Part shown: positions 14,690-25,332 of the stretch, piece by piece
Position numbering within the stretch: position 1 is the stretch's first letter
Layout: each line of letters begins with the position of its first letter
DNA from: Colwellia sp. 39_35_sub15_T18
Lineage (GTDB): Bacteria; Pseudomonadota; Gammaproteobacteria; Enterobacterales; Alteromonadaceae
Length of the DNA: 64,000 nt
Assembly (NCBI GenBank): GCA_002162675.1
Contig: MAAE01000024.1
Span: 1 to 64,000 of the forward strand
Direction: 5' to 3'
Made by a program: the position numbers and the translations under genes
The notes under the pieces: generated by a model
What the model was told of the DNA's origin: nothing
What the model saw: the letters and a program-made list of their open reading frames with translations, nothing else
Databases searched by the model: none

Positions 14690-15700
14690 TTATAGCCCGT
14701 TAACTATTTCTTTAACGAGAGGGGGTCCTTGATAAATAAAACCCGTATAAACTTGCACTAGGCTTGCGCCAGCGGCTAGTTTTTCATTAGCATCATCACT
14801 TGAAGCGATACCACCAACACCGATAATAGGTAATTTATTGTTCAGTGCCTTGCTGAGTAATTTAATCACTGTGGTGCTTTTATCTTTTACCGGTGCACCA
14901 CTTAATCCTCCCTGCTCGTCTCCATGTTCAAGTCCTGCTACACCTTCACGAGACAACGTGGTATTGGTCGCAATAACACCATCAATATTGTTATCAATCA
15001 GTGAAGCGGCGATAGAGTTAACCTCTTCTTCATTTAAATCTGGGGCAATTTTTACGGCAATAGGGATATATTTACCATATTGTTCAGCTAATTGTGTTTG
15101 CTCTTTTTTTAATGCCGAGAGTAATTCATTTAAGGCATCACCATATTGTAATGAACGCAAACCTGGGGTATTTGGTGAAGAAATGTTCACTGTGATGTAA
15201 GTGGCAAAGTTATAAACTTTACGCATACAGTGAATATAGTCATCTTTGGCATTTTCTTCTGGCGTATCTTTATTTTTACCAATATTAATACCTAAAACGC
15301 CTTTAAATTTAGCAGCACGCACTTGTGATACCAAATAATCAACGCCTTTATTGTTAAAGCCCATGCGGTTAATAATAGCATTGGCTTCAGGTAGTCTAAA
15401 TATACGCGGCTTATCATTACCGGGTTGAGGTCGTGGTGTTACTGTGCCCACTTCAATAAAACCAAAGCCCATCGCTGAAAAAGCATCAATACATTCACCA
15501 TTTTTATCTAGCCCTGCCGCCAAGCCCAATGGATTAGGGAAGTTTATACCCATCACCTTAACTGGTTTTTCGGTAACGCGTTGCTTGTAAAAAGCATTTA
15601 AGGGTGATGAGCCTGTACTTTTCAGCCCTTTAATAGTTAATTCATGAATGGTTTCAGCGTCGAATTGAAATAGAACTTTGCGAATGGCAGGATAAAACAT
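14690..15700 (-). CDS. pyrD: Dihydroorotate dehydrogenase, class 2 (quinone)
   Basis: The 336-residue flavoenzyme of pyrimidine synthesis oxidises dihydroorotate to orotate and passes electrons to quinone at the inner membrane. It has the class 2 N-terminal membrane-associating segment ([20 protein letters not shown]). The FMN site includes [11 protein letters not shown], and the catalytic Ser lies in NISSPNTPG. The KIAPDL and TNTT signatures are also present. Full length. FKBP follows; NAD-GDH lies upstream, separated by a terminator. Confidence 0.97.
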   Translation of the reverse strand: MFYPAIRKVLFQFDAETIHELTIKGLKSTGSSPLNAFYKQRVTEKPVKVMGINFPNPLGLAAGLDKNGECIDAFSAMGFGFIEVGTVTPRPQPGNDKPRIFRLPEANAIINRMGFNNKGVDYLVSQVRAAKFKGVLGINIGKNKDTPEENAKDDYIHCMRKVYNFATYITVNISSPNTPGLRSLQYGDALNELLSALKKEQTQLAEQYGKYIPIAVKIAPDLNEEEVNSIAASLIDNNIDGVIATNTTLSREGVAGLEHGDEQGGLSGAPVKDKSTTVIKLLSKALNNKLPIIGVGGIASSDDANEKLAAGASLVQVYTGFIYQGPPLVKEIVNGL

Positions 15701-15735
15701 AACACCTCTAATTAGTAATGCATTGCTAGCAGAAA

Positions 15736-15784
15736 TAAAAAATCCCCACTTAACTTAAATATGAATAAGTTACGCGAGGATTTT
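15736..15784 (-). terminator. Terminator of the NAD-GDH gene
   Basis: On the minus strand AAAATCCTCGCGTAACTT and AAGTTAAGTGGGGATTTT pair with a short loop and a few bulges, followed by T-rich sequence. It lies between the gdh stop and pyrD start. The A/T flanks on both sides would let it work in both directions. Confidence 0.75.
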
Positions 15785-15827
15785 ATCAGTTAATGCACAT
15801 TATATACATTGCTTTTAACGGTAAAGG

Positions 15828-18800
15828 TTAACTTTCTTTGGTAAGCCTTTGACAGTTTAAGCTAAGTAACATCAGCTCTCTTAGTGCTACTGAGAACTTA
15901 GCAAACTCATGGGTTTGACCTACTTTAAAGTCAGCGAGAATATGCTTCCAACGGGCTAATGGTTGAGCATTGGTGTCAACCCATGTATCAAGCATTGCAT
16001 CAAGATCTTTCTCTTTAGCTGAACAATCACAGCGTAATACCACGGATGTTAGTGAACGTTGTTGCCAGTCAAGCTCTTCTCTAAATGATGCCCGAGCCAG
16101 TGCTTGCCAATGATTACCTACTGCTTGGCGAGTAATTTGATCTAGGAACCAGTGCAACTCTAAGCGTACACCAAGTTTGAAGTATAAACTGGCCACTAAT
16201 TCAACATCACGACCATCTTCTTCAGCAATTTCAGCAATATCAAGTGCCGAAAATATGGTACTCAGCTGAGAAATTCTCAATGCGACTACTTTTGGCACAC
16301 CTGCAGAGCTCAGATCATTTTCTACCCGTTGTAATTGACTCGCTTCGCTTTCAATAATTAAGCTGTTAAGTTTTTTCGCCATAATAATAAAGGTGGGTTG
16401 ATATAAAGCAATTGATTGCTCAATAGCAACAGACTTATTACGGTGACGTAAAAACCAGCGGGTTGCTCTTCTGACAGTACGGCGATATTGGAATAACATT
16501 TCAGTTTGAATAGCGGTTGATATCTTATTATTCAACACTTCAATTTTCTGCCAAAAATCTTCCAGCTCAAATACAGCACAAGCCATGGTATAACTATTTG
16601 CTATTTCAGCAATGGTAGCACCTGTTTCTTCCTGCATACGATTAACAAAGTTAAAGCCCATATCATTACCAATTTTATTGGCTAACTTAGTGGCAATAAT
16701 TTCAGCCCGCAGTGGATGATGCTGCATTTGCTCTTGGTATTTATCACGAAGCTGTTTAGGGAACGCGTTGATTAATAATCTATCGTGATATGGATTATCC
16801 GTAATTTCGGGATGCACAAGATCTTCTTTCAAAACCATCTTACTGTAGGCAAGTAATACTGCAAGCTCAGGTCTTGTTAAACCATTTCCTTTTGATAACC
16901 TGTCGGCGATTTCTTCATCATCAGGAATAAATTCTAGTTCTCTGTCTAGCTTACCTGAACGTTCTAATTCATGAATAAAGCGTACTTGCTCTTTCAACTG
17001 ATTAACGCCGCGTATATCGGTAATAGATAAAGAGTGGGTTTGGCGATAACAATCTTCAATAACAATATCTCCCACTTCATCCGTCATATCATAAAGCAGT
17101 TGATTACGCTGTTTAACGGTTAAGTCACCATTTTGTACTAAACCATTTAGCAAAATTTTGATGTTCACTTCATTATCTGAACAATCTACACCACCGGCAT
17201 TATCAATAGCATCGGTGTTGATACGCCCGCCCGTGGCAGCAAATTCAATACGGCCAAGTTGCGTTAATCCTAAATTCCCCCCTTCACCTACAACTTTAGC
17301 TTGTAGCTCAGCACCATTAATGCGCAGTGAATCATTGGCTCTATCACCCACTTCTAAATGAGTTTCCTTACTACTTTTCACATAAGTACCAATACCACCA
17401 TTCCAAAGTAAATCAACTTCCATGGTTAAAATAGCTTGAATTAAATCATTAGGTGACATGCTTTGTTTTTGTGTGCCAAGCATCTTTTTAATTTGTGGGG
17501 TAAGTTTTATTGATTTAACGTGACGGCTAAATATGCCCCCTCCTGCTGAAATCAATTCTTTATTGTAATCTTCCCAGCTACAACCCGGTAAATTAAATAA
17601 GCGTTCACGCTCAGGATAAGTTTTCGCTGCATCAGGTTGAGGGTCAATAAAAATATGTAGATGGTTAAACGCCGCTTGTAAGCGTATATGTTTTGATAAC
17701 AACATACCGTTACCGAATACATCACCGGCCATATCACCAATAGCAATACAGGTGAAATCAGTGCTCTGACAATCAACATCCATTTCTCTAAAATGACGTT
17801 TAACAGACTCCCAAGCCCCTTTTGCTGTGATGCCCATGGCTTTGTGATCGTAACCAACACTACCGCCCGAGGCAAAAGCATCTCCTAACCAGAAATTATA
17901 TTCATCTGAGATACCATTCGCGATGTCTGAGAAAGTTGCAGTGCCTTTATCGGCGGCAACCACTAAATAGGCATCATCTTCATCAAGGCGCACAACATCA
18001 ACAGGTGGTACAACTTCACCATTAACAATATTGTCGGTAATATCGAGCAAAGCACGAATAAAGGTGCGATAACACTCTTTACCCGCCTCAAAGATTTCTT
18101 GACGAGTACCCGTTGGCAGCTGTTTACAAACAAATCCGCCTTTTGCACCTACTGGTACAATCACTGAATTTTTAACTTGTTGCGCTTTGACTAATCCCAA
18201 AACTTCTGTTCGGAAATCTTCACGTCGGTCAGACCAACGTAAACCGCCACGGGCAACTTTTCCGCCACGTAAATGTACACCTTCTACTTGAGGAGAATAA
18301 ACGAAAATCTCAAATTTAGGGACTGGTTGTGGCATTTCACTAATTTTTTCAGGGGTAATTTTAAACGAGATATAAGGTTTCTCGCCCATGAGTTTGTCTA
18401 CTTGGAAATAGTTAGTTCTAATCGTTGCGCTGATCATTTCAACAAAACGGCGAATGATTCGATCATCATCTAAATTAGCAACATTATCTAATGAGCTTTC
18501 GATGGCGTCTAAAAGCTTGGTATGCGCTTTTTCTTTAGCACTATCACTGGACTTGCTCTTTGGATCAAATCGTTGAATAAATAGGTTAATTAATAACTGG
18601 GCAATATCTGGGTAGCGAGCAAAAGTATCCTCAATATAGCTTTGACTGAAACGGCCACCAATTTGGCGTTCATATTTGGCATAAGCACGTAAAATAGAAA
18701 CACTACGCCCTTCTAATCCTGCCCCCAAAATTAAGCGGTTAAAACCATCATCTTCTAAACCACCTTGCCAGACTTTAGCAAAGGCATCCTGAAAGAGTGT

Positions 18801-20696
18801 TTGTACCGTGTAAAGATTGAAATCACTATCACCGGTAATTAGCATAGAGAAATCTAAGATCCAAAACATTTCACCATCAGACGCTTTGATTGCATAAGGG
18901 CTCTCACCAATAACACGTAAACCAAAGTTTTCTAACATGGGTAAAACATCAGAAAGGTGAATAGGATCACCCTTGTGAAAAAGCTTTAGCTTGACAAAAC
19001 GGCTGCCCGCTTTTTCTTCTAACGGTTGATAGAACAACATTTCTAAACCATCAGAAAAGTTTACTCGCTCTAGTTTTTCTATATCAACAATAGCAGAGCC
19101 AGGTAACACCGCATCTTTATAAGCTTGAGGGAAATTAGCATATTTACGACTTAAGATTTTAGCGGCCACTTCACCTTTATTGGCAGACAGCGCGCTCACG
19201 AGTTTATCATCCCAGTTACGGGCCGCTTCATTTAAATTCTTTTCAATTTCTTTCACATTGATGTCTGCTTTTGTTGAGTTAACCTGAACAATATAATGCG
19301 TTCTTGCTTGCACTGACTCTGAAAAATAGGTGGTGAACTCAACGTCTTTATCACTGCCAAATGCTTCTTGTAATAAACGCTGCGTTTCCATGCGTAACTT
19401 AGTGTTGTAACGCTCTCTAGGCACATACACCATGCACGAATAAAACCGGTCAAAAGCATCACGTCGAACAAAAAGACCGCAATAATCACGCTCTTGCATT
19501 TGTAGAATACCCATAACATTTTGCAATAACTCATTAATGCTACATTGCAGTATTTCATCTCTTGGGTAAGTTTCTAAAATATTGATTAACGTTTTAAAAG
19601 CATGGGTGCCCTTCGCAAATCCTGAGGCAGCACAAACGTCCATCACTTTGGTTTTTATTAACGGTAAGTGTAAAGCACTGTTAGTGTAATACGCAGAACC
19701 AAATAAGCCGATAAAACGCTCTTCACCAATAACGTTACCTTTGCTGTCAAAGCGCTTGACACCAATGTAGTCTAATTGTGCCGGCCTGTGTACTCTTGAA
19801 CGTGAATTTGTTTTAGTTAAAATTAAATGATTATCACCTAAGGCAATATCACGACCTGATTCACTTAAGCTTGAAATTAAACGGCTTTTAGTGCCGTTAG
19901 AATTTTTCATTAGTCCTAAGCTAGAGTCCATAACCGCTTCAAGCTTTATGTCACCTTGCACCGCTTTAACATCATACGAGCGATAACCCATTAAGGTGAA
20001 ATTATTAGTCGCTAGCCAAGTTAAGAATTCAACCGTATCTTCTTTGGCTTTTTTAGTGCCCGGTAGTTTAGCTTTTTTGACCTCGTCAATAATAACGTTG
20101 AATTGTTTCAGCATGGGTTGCCAATCATTGACGGTTAAAGAAATATCTTCAACAACGCTTAACAATTCATCTTTAATTTTATTTAACTCTTGCTGAGTAG
20201 ATTGACGATCAATTTCGATGAAAAAAATGGTTTCTTGTGAGGTTGCTTTTATTTTACTTTCAACCGCAGAGGCTAATTTAACCATGTTCTGTTGTTTGTC
20301 GCGAACAATTTTTAACGGTGAATTCAGCATTAAATGGGGAGATAAACCTAATCGATTTAAAGCTATTCTGATTGAATCCACCAAAAATGGCATATCCTTT
20401 ACAATCACTTCAATAATGGTATGGCTTGATTTCCAACCATTTTTATTTACTGACGGGTTAAAAACATGGATAACGGGTGCATCATCAATATGCTCATTTA
20501 ACGAACTCCATAAACTTAACGTAGCGCCATACATGTCACTATCATTTCTATTGGCTAAGTCGAGGGATGAAATATTGCTATACAGTAGTTCAGCAAATTG
20601 CTCTACGAGTGCTGCTGACTCTTGAGGTACTTTTTTCTTAATTAATTGTGCTACGTTTTTTAGTATCACAGAGGGTGAACCGTTTATTAACGCCAT
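15828..20696 (-). CDS. gdhB: NAD-specific glutamate dehydrogenase, large (about 180 kDa) type
   Basis: The 1622-residue cytoplasmic enzyme deaminates glutamate to 2-oxoglutarate with NAD+. The length and the long N-terminal regulatory region (ACT-like modules) match the L-GDH180 class of Pseudomonas, Shewanella and Colwellia. The catalytic part lies from about residue 800 to 1200, with RGGLRWSDRREDFRTEVLGLVKAQ partly visible as K/D-rich motifs, VPVGAKGGFVCK and IAIGDMAGDVFGNGMLLS. AAGGA lies 7 bases before the ATG. It stands alone with its own terminator; the 515-bp upstream region is long enough for complex control. It supports use of amino acids as carbon source. Confidence 0.96.
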   Translation of the reverse strand: MALINGSPSVILKNVAQLIKKKVPQESAALVEQFAELLYSNISSLDLANRNDSDMYGATLSLWSSLNEHIDDAPVIHVFNPSVNKNGWKSSHTIIEVIVKDMPFLVDSIRIALNRLGLSPHLMLNSPLKIVRDKQQNMVKLASAVESKIKATSQETIFFIEIDRQSTQQELNKIKDELLSVVEDISLTVNDWQPMLKQFNVIIDEVKKAKLPGTKKAKEDTVEFLTWLATNNFTLMGYRSYDVKAVQGDIKLEAVMDSSLGLMKNSNGTKSRLISSLSESGRDIALGDNHLILTKTNSRSRVHRPAQLDYIGVKRFDSKGNVIGEERFIGLFGSAYYTNSALHLPLIKTKVMDVCAASGFAKGTHAFKTLINILETYPRDEILQCSINELLQNVMGILQMQERDYCGLFVRRDAFDRFYSCMVYVPRERYNTKLRMETQRLLQEAFGSDKDVEFTTYFSESVQARTHYIVQVNSTKADINVKEIEKNLNEAARNWDDKLVSALSANKGEVAAKILSRKYANFPQAYKDAVLPGSAIVDIEKLERVNFSDGLEMLFYQPLEEKAGSRFVKLKLFHKGDPIHLSDVLPMLENFGLRVIGESPYAIKASDGEMFWILDFSMLITGDSDFNLYTVQTLFQDAFAKVWQGGLEDDGFNRLILGAGLEGRSVSILRAYAKYERQIGGRFSQSYIEDTFARYPDIAQLLINLFIQRFDPKSKSSDSAKEKAHTKLLDAIESSLDNVANLDDDRIIRRFVEMISATIRTNYFQVDKLMGEKPYISFKITPEKISEMPQPVPKFEIFVYSPQVEGVHLRGGKVARGGLRWSDRREDFRTEVLGLVKAQQVKNSVIVPVGAKGGFVCKQLPTGTRQEIFEAGKECYRTFIRALLDITDNIVNGEVVPPVDVVRLDEDDAYLVVAADKGTATFSDIANGISDEYNFWLGDAFASGGSVGYDHKAMGITAKGAWESVKRHFREMDVDCQSTDFTCIAIGDMAGDVFGNGMLLSKHIRLQAAFNHLHIFIDPQPDAAKTYPERERLFNLPGCSWEDYNKELISAGGGIFSRHVKSIKLTPQIKKMLGTQKQSMSPNDLIQAILTMEVDLLWNGGIGTYVKSSKETHLEVGDRANDSLRINGAELQAKVVGEGGNLGLTQLGRIEFAATGGRINTDAIDNAGGVDCSDNEVNIKILLNGLVQNGDLTVKQRNQLLYDMTDEVGDIVIEDCYRQTHSLSITDIRGVNQLKEQVRFIHELERSGKLDRELEFIPDDEEIADRLSKGNGLTRPELAVLLAYSKMVLKEDLVHPEITDNPYHDRLLINAFPKQLRDKYQEQMQHHPLRAEIIATKLANKIGNDMGFNFVNRMQEETGATIAEIANSYTMACAVFELEDFWQKIEVLNNKISTAIQTEMLFQYRRTVRRATRWFLRHRNKSVAIEQSIALYQPTFIIMAKKLNSLIIESEASQLQRVENDLSSAGVPKVVALRISQLSTIFSALDIAEIAEEDGRDVELVASLYFKLGVRLELHWFLDQITRQAVGNHWQALARASFREELDWQQRSLTSVVLRCDCSAKEKDLDAMLDTWVDTNAQPLARWKHILADFKVGQTHEFAKFSVALRELMLLSLNCQRLTKES

Positions 20697-21211
20697 GTTT
20701 TTTCCTTTTGCTCTTTTTAAGTTAGAGTTAAATTAAAAAGAAATTTGTAATAATTGAGATTATTTTATTTTTATATCATGCTTATAAATATCACTTTAAA
20801 AACTTTCTTGACAAGTCAAAATAGAACCTACACTAAAAGCTTTTATAGTATAGTACAGATTTTATGAATAAATTTAAGCAATTGCGAGTGTTTTTTTGTA
20901 TTAAATACGAAACTTGCTGTAGCAGATTGAGCCGTTTTTTTATATTTTTGAAGTATATGCAAATAAGCTAAATAACTACAGCTTATTTTCACTATTTCCT
21001 GATTAACTATACAGTTTGAGGGTAGGATTTGATTTTAAATTTTTTTGTTCATGGTAAAAATAATTTAGTTGCAACAGCGTTTAATCTGCAAAATTACTTT
21101 TTGATAAAAATATAGGAAGGTTTATTCGTTTTTATAGGGCAAATTATAAATATAAACTGTTACCATAAAGGCCATGTTTGTCAAAGTGCACAAAATAAGT
21201 AAAGAAAGCGA
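20697..21211. other. 515-bp intergenic region upstream of the NAD-GDH gene
   Basis: It is very AT-rich with no ORF of note. On the minus strand TTGTCA and TATTTA with about 18 bp between them (near 20790-20815) could be the gdh promoter. The -35 lies inside TTGACAAGTCAA (20808-20819), a 12-bp palindrome with TTGAC arms that may be an operator. No terminator of the response-regulator genes was seen. Confidence 0.35.
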
Positions 21212-21694
21212 CTAAACATTGTTTTTTACCTTCTCCTTAGACACTTTCGGTTTTTGGGCTGCCCTCAGATCTACTTTTTCACTGAATACAGCTTGGCGTG
21301 CTTGCTGTTTATGCTGTGTTTTGGTATTTTGCTTTTCATAGTTTTTTATGACTTCAATTATTTTTTGTGAATTAAACGGTTTAGTAATAAAACCATTCGC
21401 ACCCGATGCTATTGATAATTCTATATTTTCTAAAGTACTCTCACCACTTACAATAACAACATAAGCACCTTTGTTATGCTCTTTAATTTGTTTAAGTGCT
21501 TCGATGCCATTTAATTTAGGCATATCGATATCTAAAAAGGTAATATCTATATCTCTTGACTTGTACAAAGTGACAGCAGCCTTGCCATCACTTGCTGTTA
21601 GCACATCCGTATAACCTAATGCCTTTACATAACTTCCCAGCATTTGCCTTACCAATGGGGTATCATCGGCTATCAATACTTTTTCTAAAATCAT
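21212..21694 (-). CDS. CheY-like response regulator with basic C-terminal tail
   Basis: The 160-residue protein has a single receiver domain (residues 3-125). The acidic pair is D10-D11, the phosphoacceptor Asp55 lies in FLDIDMPKLNG, and Lys is in ITKPF. There is no output domain; the last 35 residues are Lys/Gln-rich and disordered. It should signal by protein contact, as CheY-type regulators do. It lies 60 bp downstream of a receiver-Hpt protein, so the two may form a phosphorelay. The partner kinase is not in the window. Confidence 0.88.
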   Translation of the reverse strand: MILEKVLIADDTPLVRQMLGSYVKALGYTDVLTASDGKAAVTLYKSRDIDITFLDIDMPKLNGIEALKQIKEHNKGAYVVIVSGESTLENIELSIASGANGFITKPFNSQKIIEVIKNYEKQNTKTQHKQQARQAVFSEKVDLRAAQKPKVSKEKVKNNV

Positions 21695-21754
21695 CGCATC
21701 CTTTCCTTGTTTCTATTAGCTATTACTCTCACCATCATGGATAGTTTAATCATA

Positions 21755-22453
21755 TTAAATGACCTTACTCTTAAAAATAGATTGGGAGAGCCTCTCGAAT
21801 TCGGTCAACATTTCAGCTGCAACATAATAATTTTCGGTTTTTAACAGGCTTTCAATTTTGCTAGATAAAGTCGTGATTTCTAGGTAGCCAAAAGAACCGC
21901 CGGAACCTTTTAATACATGTATTTGTTTTTCAAAATCCTGCCAACGTTCTTCTTTTACAGCCTTTTTCAAAGACACTAATGCACTGGGTAGACTGTTTTC
22001 AAAGTCTGAAACAAGGTTTTCATAGTCACTGCTAACCTCGATTTTTTTGGCTTGTTCGTGTCTTGCTTTAATGTCATCAGAATTCAAATAACGCGCTAAA
22101 GTAGTGAAAAACAATGCATGATCAATAGGTTTAGATAAACAACAGTTAAAGCCAACGTCATCATACTTATGAAAATTACCTTTCATGACATTTGCTGTTA
22201 ACGCGATAATAGGCCGAGAATATCCCGTTTTTCTAAGTATTTCAGTCGCTTTCATGCCATCCATGAGGGGCATTTGTATATCCATCAAAATTAAATCAAA
22301 CTCATCGGAAAGTGCCTTTTCAACAGCTAAACGGCCATTATCGACAACAACGATTTCAGCCCCTGTTTTGTTAACATAGACAGTAATCAACTTTTGATTG
22401 ATTTGGCTATCTTCTGCTAATAACACACGGCCAAGCAATTGAGGAATAGTCAT
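21755..22453 (-). CDS. Receiver-Hpt phosphorelay protein
   Basis: The 232-residue protein joins a receiver domain (about 8-125, phosphoacceptor Asp58 in LILMDIQMPLMDG) to a histidine phosphotransfer domain (about 145-230, His179 in IHVLKGSGGSFGY). This is the C-terminal half of a typical hybrid sensor kinase without the sensor and kinase parts. It starts within four bases of the preceding small ORF (ATGA overlap) and has no clear ribosome-binding site of its own, suggesting translational coupling. It may pass phosphate to the CheY-like protein downstream. Confidence 0.88.
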   Translation of the reverse strand: MTIPQLLGRVLLAEDSQINQKLITVYVNKTGAEIVVVDNGRLAVEKALSDEFDLILMDIQMPLMDGMKATEILRKTGYSRPIIALTANVMKGNFHKYDDVGFNCCLSKPIDHALFFTTLARYLNSDDIKARHEQAKKIEVSSDYENLVSDFENSLPSALVSLKKAVKEERWQDFEKQIHVLKGSGGSFGYLEITTLSSKIESLLKTENYYVAAEMLTEFERLSQSIFKSKVI

Positions 22454-22668
22454 AGTCTGAACTGATTTTTTTTAAATGAGGCTAATTTGAAGTCGTCGTT
22501 AATGAAGTTAATACCATCAAGATCTCCTGAGGAAATTCTTGTTTCATTTTGACATGTTAGCTGCTTTTGCTGAGGTTCTTTCATCTTATCGGTATTTCCG
22601 TATCCAATATGAGGCAGGTATATAGATGCTAGACAAATGCTAGACTCTCGCCTAATCAGCTTTATCAT
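22450..22668 (-). CDS. Hypothetical 72-residue protein, possibly coupled to the receiver-Hpt gene
   Basis: It begins MIKLIRRESSICLASIYL and is mostly polar, with no recognised domain and no hydrophobic helix long enough for a membrane anchor. Its stop overlaps the start of the receiver-Hpt gene (ATGA), which is the main reason to list it. It could be a leader peptide that drives translation of the next gene, a remnant of a lost kinase portion, or chance. Confidence 0.3.
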   Translation of the reverse strand: MIKLIRRESSICLASIYLPHIGYGNTDKMKEPQQKQLTCQNETRISSGDLDGINFINDDFKLASFKKNQFRL

Positions 22669-22893
22669 CGTTAGTGATTAAATCAAGCGAATTGCCGAGA
22701 GTATTTTCTCAACAATACCTGCGATATGTCATGATGTAAATATAGTTCATCAACTATTTTATGCATCAATATATCAAAAATAACACCTAGTCTCGAAAAG
22801 TAACCAATAATAAACAGCATTTGTTGGTGTTGTTTATTCAGTCAGGGTGATAGGATTTTCAGCCATCAGGTTTGCCAGCTTAGTTGGGCAAAC

Positions 22894-22920
22894 AAAAAAA
22901 ATCGGCCGCAAGCGACCGAG
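22894..22920 (-). terminator. Terminator of the RND operon
   Basis: On the minus strand CTCGGTCGC, loop TTG and CGGCCGA (one G-T type mismatch) are followed by eight T. It lies 34 bp after the stop of the RND transporter. Confidence 0.85.
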
Positions 22921-22953
22921 TTTTAAATAGATATCAAATAAAGACTAATATAT

Positions 22954-25272
22954 TTACTGTTTTTTATCTGACCATAAAAAAGCTGATAAGGCTGGTAACA
23001 CGATAATAGCGGCTAGCATGTTGACCAAAAACATAAAGGTTAATAACACGCCCATATCTACTTGGAATTTCAAATCAGAGAAGAACCACGTTGAAACACC
23101 TATAGCTAAGGTGATACCGGTAATTAATACGGCACTGCCACGCTCTTTAAGGGCAGCAAGGTAAGCATCATGTACATTGGCACCTTCTTTAAGTTTAGTG
23201 CTCATGGTCGATAATATATAAATACCATAATCAACACCAATACCAACCCCTAAAGCGATTACTGGCAGAGTTGATACGGTCAAACCAATATCTAAGGCGG
23301 TCATTAACCATTGTGCCAATGTTGATACCACGTAAAGCGGTAATACCACCACCACAGTAGCTCGAACACTTCTAAAGCTTAATAAACATAAAATAATCAC
23401 CGCGCCATATACATAAATCATCATAGGTAATTGCGCTTCGGCAACCGCTTCATTGGTTGCCGCCATGACACCAACAGGTCCAGAAGCTAGTTTAAACTGT
23501 ATATGTTGACTACCTAATTCTTGGGCGGCAATTTTAACTTCTTTGATAACACGATTGATGGTCTCAGCTTTGTGATCTTTCAAAAACAAAATCACTGGCA
23601 TGGCACTACAATCACTATTTAATAAACCACTTGATGAAGGTATGCGAGCAATAGATTGTACTAGCGTTTGTTGGTTACGAGGGATCACACGCCAATTGGG
23701 ATTACCTTCGTTATAGCCCGCATTCACTAATTTTGAAATAGACGCTAAACTTACCGTTGATTGCACACCCGTTACATTTTCCATGCGCCATTGAAACCTA
23801 TCAATGATATTCATGGTATCGTAATAGGTACAAGCATCAGGAGTTGTTTCTATAATGATAGACATATAATCAACACTAATAGCGTACTTATTAGTGATTA
23901 AGAAAGTGTCCTGATTATAACGCGATGACTCATGTAATGCCGGCGCTCCAGCATGCAATTCACCAATTTTTAAATCCTGAGAATTAAACACACCTAAACC
24001 ATATAAAATTACCGTCAATATTAAAATCACTGTCGCTGGGCCTTTAGTGGCAAAGCTTGCCATTGCACGCCAGACAGCACTTTCTTCACTAATATTACCC
24101 GCTTCATTTTTTCTATCTTTAGGGGTAATGGTTAAATATGACACTAACAATGGTAATAAGATTAAGTTAGTTAAAATGATCATTGCTACGCCTAACGAGG
24201 CGGTAATGGCTAGTTCTCTAATAATCCCTATATCGATGGAAAGCAAGGTCAAAAATCCAACCGTATCTGATAGTAAAGCAATTCCGCCGGGGATTAACAA
24301 GGCTCTGAAACTTGCTTGTGCTGCCGCTTGAGAACTTTGGCCTAAATGTACTTTTTTAACAACAGAGTTAATCATTTGTACGCCATGACTAACACCAATA
24401 GCAAACACTAAAAAAGGGACTAAGATAGACATAGGATCAAGCCCAAAGCCTAATGTTGATAGCATCCCCATTTGCCAAACAACGGCTACTAAAGAGCACA
24501 CTATAGGTAATAACGTTAAACTAACAGAGTGGCAAAAGAAAAACACCATAACAGCCGTAATCGCAATGGCTATGGCAAAAAACACCACAACGCCTTTCGC
24601 CCCTTCAGCAACATCACCGACCATTTTAGCAAAGCCAATGATGTGCACTGAAATATTACCCTGTTCAAATTCGGCTCTAATTTCTTGCTCTAGTTGTGTT
24701 GCCATTGTTAAGGTATCTAGTTTTTCACCGGTATCAGGGTTGAAATCTAGTAATGACGCCTTCACCATCGCACAGCTATAATCATCGGCAACTATGCTAC
24801 CAACAATGCCTGCTTTTTCTATATTGGCTTTAACTACCGCTAAACCTTGTTCGTCTGCTTGAAAGTTAGCAGGAATAACAGGGCCGCCAGCAAAACCATC
24901 TTCAACAACTTCAACAAAACGAGTACTTGGAGAAAATAAAGACTTTACTTGAATGCGATCAACACCGGGGATGAAAAACAACTTGTCGTGCACACCTTTA
25001 AGGGCATTAAAAAAATCGGCGGTAAAAATATCATCATCACTATTACAGACAGAAATTAAAATATTATTAGCACCGCCAAAATTTTCGCTATGCTTTAAAT
25101 AAGTTTTCATATAACTGTGATTTAAGGGGATGTTTTTTGTAAAAGAAGCGTCTAATTTGATCTGCGTTGCTTGAAAAATCAAGAAAAAACTGGCGAGAAC
25201 AAAAAGCATAAGTACAAATAACTTATGACGGAAAAGGCCAATTTCTAAACGGTTTGCGAGGGAGATTTTCAT
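22954..25272 (-). CDS. RND/MMPL-family membrane transporter
   Basis: The 772-residue inner-membrane protein has the RND plan: one N-terminal helix (18-36), a large periplasmic loop, a bundle of helices (about 225-405), a second periplasmic loop and a second bundle (about 620-765). The signatures VGIGVDYGIY and VFAIGVSHGVQM mark the paired helices 4 of the two halves. It most resembles the MMPL/hydrophobe exporter branch, known to move lipids, not the drug-efflux AcrB type. It is the last gene of the DUF1302-DUF1329-YCF48-like set, which implies a lipid or hydrophobic substrate. Direction of transport is unknown. Confidence 0.9.
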   Translation of the reverse strand: MKISLANRLEIGLFRHKLFVLMLFVLASFFLIFQATQIKLDASFTKNIPLNHSYMKTYLKHSENFGGANNILISVCNSDDDIFTADFFNALKGVHDKLFFIPGVDRIQVKSLFSPSTRFVEVVEDGFAGGPVIPANFQADEQGLAVVKANIEKAGIVGSIVADDYSCAMVKASLLDFNPDTGEKLDTLTMATQLEQEIRAEFEQGNISVHIIGFAKMVGDVAEGAKGVVVFFAIAIAITAVMVFFFCHSVSLTLLPIVCSLVAVVWQMGMLSTLGFGLDPMSILVPFLVFAIGVSHGVQMINSVVKKVHLGQSSQAAAQASFRALLIPGGIALLSDTVGFLTLLSIDIGIIRELAITASLGVAMIILTNLILLPLLVSYLTITPKDRKNEAGNISEESAVWRAMASFATKGPATVILILTVILYGLGVFNSQDLKIGELHAGAPALHESSRYNQDTFLITNKYAISVDYMSIIIETTPDACTYYDTMNIIDRFQWRMENVTGVQSTVSLASISKLVNAGYNEGNPNWRVIPRNQQTLVQSIARIPSSSGLLNSDCSAMPVILFLKDHKAETINRVIKEVKIAAQELGSQHIQFKLASGPVGVMAATNEAVAEAQLPMMIYVYGAVIILCLLSFRSVRATVVVVLPLYVVSTLAQWLMTALDIGLTVSTLPVIALGVGIGVDYGIYILSTMSTKLKEGANVHDAYLAALKERGSAVLITGITLAIGVSTWFFSDLKFQVDMGVLLTFMFLVNMLAAIIVLPALSAFLWSDKKQ

Positions 25273-25332
25273 AAAATTTTATAATCCAGCTTTATACTTA
25301 TTTAATTTACTGCTAACTAATAATACGGGTAA

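Noticed and set aside
24047-24331. Plus-strand frames in the RND transporter and NhaC genes
   Set aside because: These are antisense shadows of membrane-protein coding sequence without ribosome-binding sites.
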